A stretch of 64,000 nt of DNA from Flavobacterium crocinum (lineage in GTDB: Bacteria > Bacteroidota > Bacteroidia > Flavobacteriales > Flavobacteriaceae): assembly GCF_003122385.1 (NCBI RefSeq), contig NZ_CP029255.1, positions 2,604,001 to 2,668,000 of the forward strand, in the 5' to 3' direction. Below are positions 58,979-64,000 of this stretch, piece after piece. The translations under genes and the position numbers were made by a program. Position 1 is the first letter of the stretch, and each line of letters starts with the position of its first letter. The notes under the pieces are model-generated. The model made no database searches. It was given only the letters and a program-made list of their open reading frames with translations, and was not told the origin of the DNA.

Positions 58979-60433
58979 TTATAGGCTAGGAAGATCTCCT
59001 TTTCCTTTAGTAGGCAAGTTTGTAGATCCCATAAGGAATAAATCTACCTCTCTTGCAGCTTCGCGACCTTCTGAAATAGCCCATACGATTAATGATTGTC
59101 CACGACGCATATCTCCAGCTGTGAAGATATGAGGAACGTTTGTCTGATAGTTGTGCGCTTTGTAGTTGCTTCTCATATCAGTTTCGATTCCTAATTGTTC
59201 GCTTAACGTTTTCTCCGGACCTGTAAATCCAAGAGCCAATAAAGCTAAATCGCAAGGCCAGATTTTCTCTGAACCTTCTTTTTCGATTAATTCTGGACGC
59301 TGACCTGGAGTCATTTTCCATTGCACCTCAACCGTTTTTAATCCAGTTAATTCACCTTTATCATTAGAAATGAATTCTTTAGTATTGATCAACCAGTTTC
59401 TGTCGCAACCTTCTTCGTGAGAAGAAGATGTTTTTAACTGCAACGGCCAGAAAGGCCAAGGAGTTGATTCGCTTCTTCCAACTGGAGGTTTTGGTAAAAT
59501 CTCAAAGTTGGTTACCGATTTAGCTCCGTGTCTGTTTGAAGTTCCGATACAGTCAGAACCCGTATCTCCACCACCAATAACGATTACGTCTTTTCCAGTT
59601 GCTTTAACTTGGTCTGGAATTGATTCTCCGTATAAAACTTTAGTTTGCTGTGTTAAGAAATCCATTGCCTGAACAACGCCTTTGCTTTCGATTCCTTTAG
59701 TCGGCAAGCTTCTTCTTTCAGTTGCTCCTCCGCATAAAACGATAGAATCGAATTGGTTTAATTCTTCAACACTGAAATTAACTCCAACATTTACATTTGT
59801 TTTAAAAGTGATTCCTTCTGCTTCAAGAATTGCTACACGACGGTCGATAATTCCTTTTTCTAATTTGAAATTTGGAATTCCGTAACGTAATAAACCTCCA
59901 ATTGCGTTGTCTCTTTCAAAAACAGTAACGGTGTGACCCGCTCTGTTTAATTGTTGAGCAGCTGCAAGACCTGCAGGTCCAGAACCAATAACAGCAACTG
60001 TTTTTCCAGTTCTTGTTTTTGGTGCTTGTGGTTTAATCCATCCTTCTGCGAAACCTCTTTCAACGATGCTTTTTTCGATGTTTTCGATAGAAACCGGATC
60101 TTTGATGATTCCTAATACACATGATTTTTCACATGGAGCAGGACATAAACGTCCTGTAAATTCAGGAAAGTTGTTAGTAGATTGTAAAATCTCTAACGCG
60201 CTCTGCCATTCTTCCTGATGCACCATGTCGTTGAAGTCAGGAATTAAATTTCCTAACGGACAACCACTGTGGCAAAAAGGAATTCCACAGTCCATACATC
60301 TTGATCCTTGTTCTTTTAATTTATCTTTTGGTACCGGAATAGTAAACTCATTGTAGTTGGCAACACGCTCAGCTACTGCTAAATTACTTTCATCGGCTCT
60401 GTTATATTCTTTAAATCCGCCTATTTTACCCAT
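58979..60433 (-). CDS. gltD: Glutamate synthase (NADPH) small subunit
   Basis: A 484-residue FAD/NADPH-binding, iron-sulfur subunit that supplies electrons to GltB. N-terminal cysteine clusters '[17 protein letters not shown]' and '[12 protein letters not shown]'. FAD motif '[17 protein letters not shown]' near 150, NADPH motif '[13 protein letters not shown]' near 290, and '[18 protein letters not shown]' near the end. Normal length. Downstream of gltB on the same strand. Confidence 0.95.
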   Translation of the reverse strand: MGKIGGFKEYNRADESNLAVAERVANYNEFTIPVPKDKLKEQGSRCMDCGIPFCHSGCPLGNLIPDFNDMVHQEEWQSALEILQSTNNFPEFTGRLCPAPCEKSCVLGIIKDPVSIENIEKSIVERGFAEGWIKPQAPKTRTGKTVAVIGSGPAGLAAAQQLNRAGHTVTVFERDNAIGGLLRYGIPNFKLEKGIIDRRVAILEAEGITFKTNVNVGVNFSVEELNQFDSIVLCGGATERRSLPTKGIESKGVVQAMDFLTQQTKVLYGESIPDQVKATGKDVIVIGGGDTGSDCIGTSNRHGAKSVTNFEILPKPPVGRSESTPWPFWPLQLKTSSSHEEGCDRNWLINTKEFISNDKGELTGLKTVEVQWKMTPGQRPELIEKEGSEKIWPCDLALLALGFTGPEKTLSEQLGIETDMRSNYKAHNYQTNVPHIFTAGDMRRGQSLIVWAISEGREAAREVDLFLMGSTNLPTKGKGDLPSL

Positions 60434-60479
60434 GACTTTTTAATTAAATCTAAATGATAAATTCTAAAGTTCTAATTTT

Positions 60480-60558
60480 TTTAACCGCAAAGAGCGCAAG
60501 GTCTTTTTTGCTTTTTTGAGTGTTTTAAGTTCGCAAAGCTTTGCGGTTAAGTTTTAAT
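60480..60558. repeat. Intergenic repeat, TTAACCGCAAAG / CTTTGCGGTTAA type
   Basis: Between gltB and gltD. TTAACCGCAAAGAGCGCAAGG at the left and CGCAAAGCTTTGCGGTTAAG at the right form an imperfect stem. Same family as 12548-12668. Confidence 0.75.
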
Positions 60559-60589
60559 CTAAAATCTGAACTCTAAAATCTAAAATCAT

Positions 60590-63500
60590 TTATCCCGCTA
60601 TTAATTCTTCTATTTGTTTTTCTTCTGCAATTCGTTTTAATGCTTTTTTGTAATCTGTTGGCATTACTTTTACGAAGTGCTGTTGTTCATTTTCCCAGTC
60701 TGCTAAAATTCTTTTTGCTAATGGACTGCTAGTGTACAATGAATGGTTTTTGATTAGTTTTCTTAGTTTAGTAACGTCCTCTTCTTCCATCGGATCGAAT
60801 GCAACCATTTCCATGTTACATACTGTCGAATCGAATTTCTTTTTCGGATCGTAAATGTAAGCTACACCACCGCTCATACCAGCAGCAAAGTTTCTTCCAG
60901 TTTTTCCTAAAACTACAACTGTACCACCTGTCATGTACTCGCATCCGTGATCTCCAATTCCTTCTACAACTGCTGTTGCTCCAGAGTTTCTCACACAGAA
61001 ACGTTCTCCTGCGATACCATTAATATAAGCCTCTCCGGTAATAGCTCCGTAAAGGGCAACGTTCCCAATAATGATGTTGTCTTCAGGTTTGAAAGTTGCA
61101 GTAGGAGGTACTTTTACAATTAGTTTTCCTCCAGAAAGACCTTTTCCTAAGTAATCATTACAGTTTCCGTGAATTTTAAATGACAATCCGTTTGTTGCAA
61201 ATGCACCAAAACTTTGTCCGGCAGAACCTTCAAAATCAACTAAAATAGTGTCAGCTGGTAATCCTTGTGCGCCATAAATTTTTGAGATTTCGTTACTCAA
61301 AATTGCACCTACAGAACGGTCTGTATTTTTGATTTTGAATGTAACTCTCGTTTTCTCTTTTCTATAGATAGACGGAATAGCTTCTTTGATGATATCGAAA
61401 TCCAATACATTTTCAAGAGCGTGGTCCTGAGTTGTTGTATTATGATTTGGAACCGTTTTAGCTTTTTCCGGTTTGTATAAAATAGCCGATAAATCTAAAC
61501 CATTAGCTTTATAATGTTTGATAGCTTTGTCTACGTTTAATTTTTGAGACTGACCTACCATTTCTTTTAAAGTTCTAAAACCTAACTGCGCCATGATTTC
61601 TCTTAACTCCTCAGCAATAAAATACATGAAGTTGATTACGTGCTCTGGAGTTCCTTTGAAATTTTTTCTCAATTCCGGATCCTGTGTTGCAATACCAACC
61701 GGACAAGTATTTAAGTGACAAGCTCTCATCATGATACATCCGGAAGCTACAAGCGGAGCCGTTGCAAATCCGAATTCTTCTGCACCTAATAAAGCAGCGA
61801 TAGCTACGTCACGACCTGTTTTTAATTGTCCGTCACATTCTAAAACTACACGGCTTCTTAAGTCGTTCAAGATAAGTGTCTGTTGAGCTTCAGCTAAACC
61901 AAGTTCCCATGGGATACCTGTGTGCTGTAAAGATGTTAATGGAGCAGCTCCAGTTCCTCCGTCATAACCTGAAATCAGGATAACGTCAGCTTTTGCTTTG
62001 GCAACACCGGCAGCGATAGTTCCAACTCCAACTTCAGAAACTAATTTCACGTTGATACGAGCTTCACGGTTTGCGTTTTTCAAATCGTAAATCAACTGAG
62101 ATAAATCCTCAATTGAGTAAATATCGTGGTGAGGAGGAGGCGAAATCAAACCTACATAAGGCGTAGAGTTTCTGGTTTCAGCAATCCAAGGCACCACTTT
62201 TTCTCCAGGTAACTGTCCACCTTCTCCAGGTTTTGCTCCCTGAGCCATTTTGATTTGGATTTCTTTAGCGTTTGTCAAATAGTTGATCGAAACACCAAAA
62301 CGTCCCGAAGCAACTTGTTTGATGGCAGAGTTTCTAGAATCTCCGTTAATTTCTTTCTGGAAACGTTTCGGATCTTCTCCACCTTCTCCAGAGTTACTTT
62401 TTCCACCAATTCTGTTCATTGCAATCGCTAAATTCTCGTGTGCTTCTCTGGAAATAGATCCGTAAGACATTGCACCCGTTTTGAATTTCTTAACGATTTC
62501 TGTCCAAGGTTCCACTTCATCAATAGAAATTGGATCCAAATTATTGAATTCAAATAAACCTCTAATCGTCATTAAGTTTGAGCTTTGCTCGTTTACAGCA
62601 TTTGCGTATTCTTTATAGCTTTCTGGGCTGTTTAAACGAACTGCCTGTTGTAATTTAGAAATCGTAGTTGGGTTAAACATGTGTTTTTCTCCACCACGTC
62701 TCCATCTGTAAATACCTCCAATTTCAAGAGAAAGCAAGTTTGCGATTTTTGAATTTGGGAAAGCTTTTTGGAAACGTTTTTTCACTTCTTTTTCAACTTC
62801 CATTAAACCAATACCTTCAATTCTTGATGGCGTGTAAGGGAAGTATTTTGATGTAAATGTTTTGTTTAGACCTAAAATCTCGAAAATCTGAGCAGCTCTG
62901 TACGAATGTAAAGTAGAGATACCAATTTTGTTCATGATTTTCACGATTCCTTTTGCAATTGCTTTATTATAATTTACAACTGCATAATCTGCTTTTACTT
63001 TTGTAATAAAACCTTTTTCAACCTGATCGTGAATGATTTCGTTTACCATGTAAGGGTTGATCGCACTTGCACCATATCCGAATAATAAAGCAAAATGATG
63101 AGGTTCGCGTGGTTCCGCAGATTCGATAATGATTCCGAATTTAGAACGAACCTGTAAAATATTCAATGAGTGGTGAATGTAAGAACAAGCCAATAACATA
63201 GGAATTGGAGCTAATTCTTCGCTTACACCTCTATCAGATAAGATGATGATGTTGCATCCTTCTTCAACTGCTTTAAAAGTAGCCTGAACGCATTTTTCAA
63301 GAGCACGCTCTAGACCGTTAACTCCTTTTTCTATTTTGTATAAAGTAGAAATGGTAGCCGATTTGAAATCTGCGTGATCAATATTTCTGATTTTATCCAA
63401 ATCCTCATTAGAAATAACCGGATTCTGGATTTTCAGTTTTTTACATTGCTTAGATTCAATTTCGAAAATATTGAAATCTCCTCCAATTGCTAAACTGATG

Positions 63501-64000
63501 TCTGTAATGATTTCTTCACGAATACCATCCAAAGGCGGGTTAGTAACCTGAGCAAACAATTGTTTGAAGTAATTGTACAACAACTGAGGCTGATCTGATA
63601 AAACTGCCAAAGGCGTATCGTTACCCATAGAGCTGATTGCTTCAGCTCCGTCGCTACCCATTGGGTTGATGATCGTTTTTAAATCTTCAATAGTATAACC
63701 AAACAAACGCTGTCTTGTTAAGAAATCTAATTTTTCAACAGGAGTAGGGTTGTTGGTGTAAGGAACGCTAGCCAAAGGCAATAAGTTTTCGTCAACCCAT
63801 TGCTGGTAAGGACGTTTTGTAACTATCGCTTTTTTAACTTCTTCGTCTTCGATGATACGACCTTCATTCATATCAACCAGGAACATTTTTCCTGGCTCCA
63901 AACGTCCGTGCTGAATTACATCTTCCGGATCGATATCTAATACACCAATTTCAGATGACATAATTACGAAGCCGCTTTTCGTTAAAGTATAACGAGAAGG
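60590..64000 (-). CDS. gltB: Glutamate synthase large subunit (GOGAT), partial at right edge
   Basis: At least 1136 codons, read leftward and open to the window edge. The first internal Met (63961) is not the start: the frame continues upstream with PSRYTLTKSGFVI, which is the normal GltB sequence after its glutamine amidotransferase domain. About 300-400 N-terminal residues, including the catalytic Cys1, are outside the window. Visible: the central domain, the FMN-binding synthase domain ('GEGGEDPKRF', 'AQGAKPGEGGQLPG', 'PPHHDIYSIEDL', 'SGYDGGTGAAPLTSL'), the 3Fe-4S motif 'CHLNTCPVGIATQ', and the C-terminal GXGXG beta-helix ('MTGGTVVVLGKTGRNFAAG'). With gltD it makes glutamate from glutamine and 2-oxoglutarate. 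Confidence 0.96.
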   Translation of the reverse strand, partial: PSRYTLTKSGFVIMSSEIGVLDIDPEDVIQHGRLEPGKMFLVDMNEGRIIEDEEVKKAIVTKRPYQQWVDENLLPLASVPYTNNPTPVEKLDFLTRQRLFGYTIEDLKTIINPMGSDGAEAISSMGNDTPLAVLSDQPQLLYNYFKQLFAQVTNPPLDGIREEIITDISLAIGGDFNIFEIESKQCKKLKIQNPVISNEDLDKIRNIDHADFKSATISTLYKIEKGVNGLERALEKCVQATFKAVEEGCNIIILSDRGVSEELAPIPMLLACSYIHHSLNILQVRSKFGIIIESAEPREPHHFALLFGYGASAINPYMVNEIIHDQVEKGFITKVKADYAVVNYNKAIAKGIVKIMNKIGISTLHSYRAAQIFEILGLNKTFTSKYFPYTPSRIEGIGLMEVEKEVKKRFQKAFPNSKIANLLSLEIGGIYRWRRGGEKHMFNPTTISKLQQAVRLNSPESYKEYANAVNEQSSNLMTIRGLFEFNNLDPISIDEVEPWTEIVKKFKTGAMSYGSISREAHENLAIAMNRIGGKSNSGEGGEDPKRFQKEINGDSRNSAIKQVASGRFGVSINYLTNAKEIQIKMAQGAKPGEGGQLPGEKVVPWIAETRNSTPYVGLISPPPHHDIYSIEDLSQLIYDLKNANREARINVKLVSEVGVGTIAAGVAKAKADVILISGYDGGTGAAPLTSLQHTGIPWELGLAEAQQTLILNDLRSRVVLECDGQLKTGRDVAIAALLGAEEFGFATAPLVASGCIMMRACHLNTCPVGIATQDPELRKNFKGTPEHVINFMYFIAEELREIMAQLGFRTLKEMVGQSQKLNVDKAIKHYKANGLDLSAILYKPEKAKTVPNHNTTTQDHALENVLDFDIIKEAIPSIYRKEKTRVTFKIKNTDRSVGAILSNEISKIYGAQGLPADTILVDFEGSAGQSFGAFATNGLSFKIHGNCNDYLGKGLSGGKLIVKVPPTATFKPEDNIIIGNVALYGAITGEAYINGIAGERFCVRNSGATAVVEGIGDHGCEYMTGGTVVVLGKTGRNFAAGMSGGVAYIYDPKKKFDSTVCNMEMVAFDPMEEEDVTKLRKLIKNHSLYTSSPLAKRILADWENEQQHFVKVMPTDYKKALKRIAEEKQIEELIAG

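Noticed and set aside
63959..63961. ATG at 63961 as the start of gltB
   Set aside because: The open frame continues upstream to the window end and encodes conserved GltB sequence (PSRYTLTKSGFV), so this Met is internal.
1..64000. tRNA, rRNA, phage, insertion sequence or antiphage-system genes
   Set aside because: Read on both strands without finding convincing tRNA-like folds, transposase or integrase motifs, phage structural genes or known defence cores. Only palindromic repeats and one GIY-YIG remnant suggest mobile activity.

Overview
The window looks like a chromosomal segment of a Flavobacterium-type member of the Bacteroidota. The evidence is AT-rich DNA, Bacteroidota-type promoters (TTTG, about 19 nt, then TAnnTTTG), a SusC/SusD pair, a secreted protein with a type IX secretion type B C-terminal domain, many Cys-Lys-Lys lipoproteins, and degenerate intergenic repeats built on 'AATCTGCGTGA', 'TTTGCCACAGATT' and 'CTTTGCGACTTTGCGAG'. 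No rRNA, tRNA, phage, insertion sequence or CRISPR array was seen.

Region 1 (1-18.7 kb) is the most interesting part. It is a PUL-like locus that I read as a system for scavenging peptidoglycan sugars (muropeptide / N-acetylmuramic acid). Leftward from about 8.37 kb run SusC, SusD, an intergenic hairpin, a NamZ-type exo-N-acetylmuramidase (DUF1343), the MurNAc-6-phosphate etherase MurQ, and a sodium:solute symporter cut by the window edge. Rightward run a DeoR-family regulator, a secreted alpha/beta esterase, a metallophosphoesterase joined to a beta-propeller, a GHL10 (DigH/YngK-like) glycosidase, a beta-lactamase-fold hydrolase resembling the AmiE amidase type, and a large FAD/Fe-S dehydrogenase of the D-lactate dehydrogenase type. 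D-lactate is exactly what MurQ releases. Five copies of a motif with two (A/C)(A/T)(C/T)GCA-like half-sites exactly 10 bp apart lie in the two intergenic regions around the regulator and overlap or flank its promoters. The set resembles the Bacillus murQ-amiE-nagZ-namZ operon rebuilt around a SusCD importer. No MurNAc kinase and no NagZ are visible here.

Region 2 (18.8-40 kb) is mostly housekeeping: a Tat-exported glucose-fructose-oxidoreductase-like protein, an APC amino-acid permease, a DUF695-like protein, a PLP sulfur-amino-acid enzyme divergent from an Lrp regulator (with a structured leader element and a 14-bp tandem repeat between them), dihydrolipoyl dehydrogenase, a lipocalin, a DoxX-like protein, a VWA lipoprotein, PabB, TilS, DsbD, AmtB, a second Gfo/Idh/MocA oxidoreductase and a ComM-type ATPase.

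Region 3 (40-57 kb) is leftward and accessory in character: a secreted esterase, a 1125-residue repeat protein for type IX secretion, an ArsR-SRPBCC-SRPBCC operon with a nested operator, then a long run of poorly known lipoproteins and small membrane proteins (ankyrin, DUF2314, DinB and DUF1624 types among them). It ends with a GIY-YIG gene broken by one stop codon and several REP-like palindromes.

Region 4 (57-64 kb) holds LysA, GltD and the 3' part of GltB, which runs off the right edge. A nested palindromic element sits between lysA and gltD.
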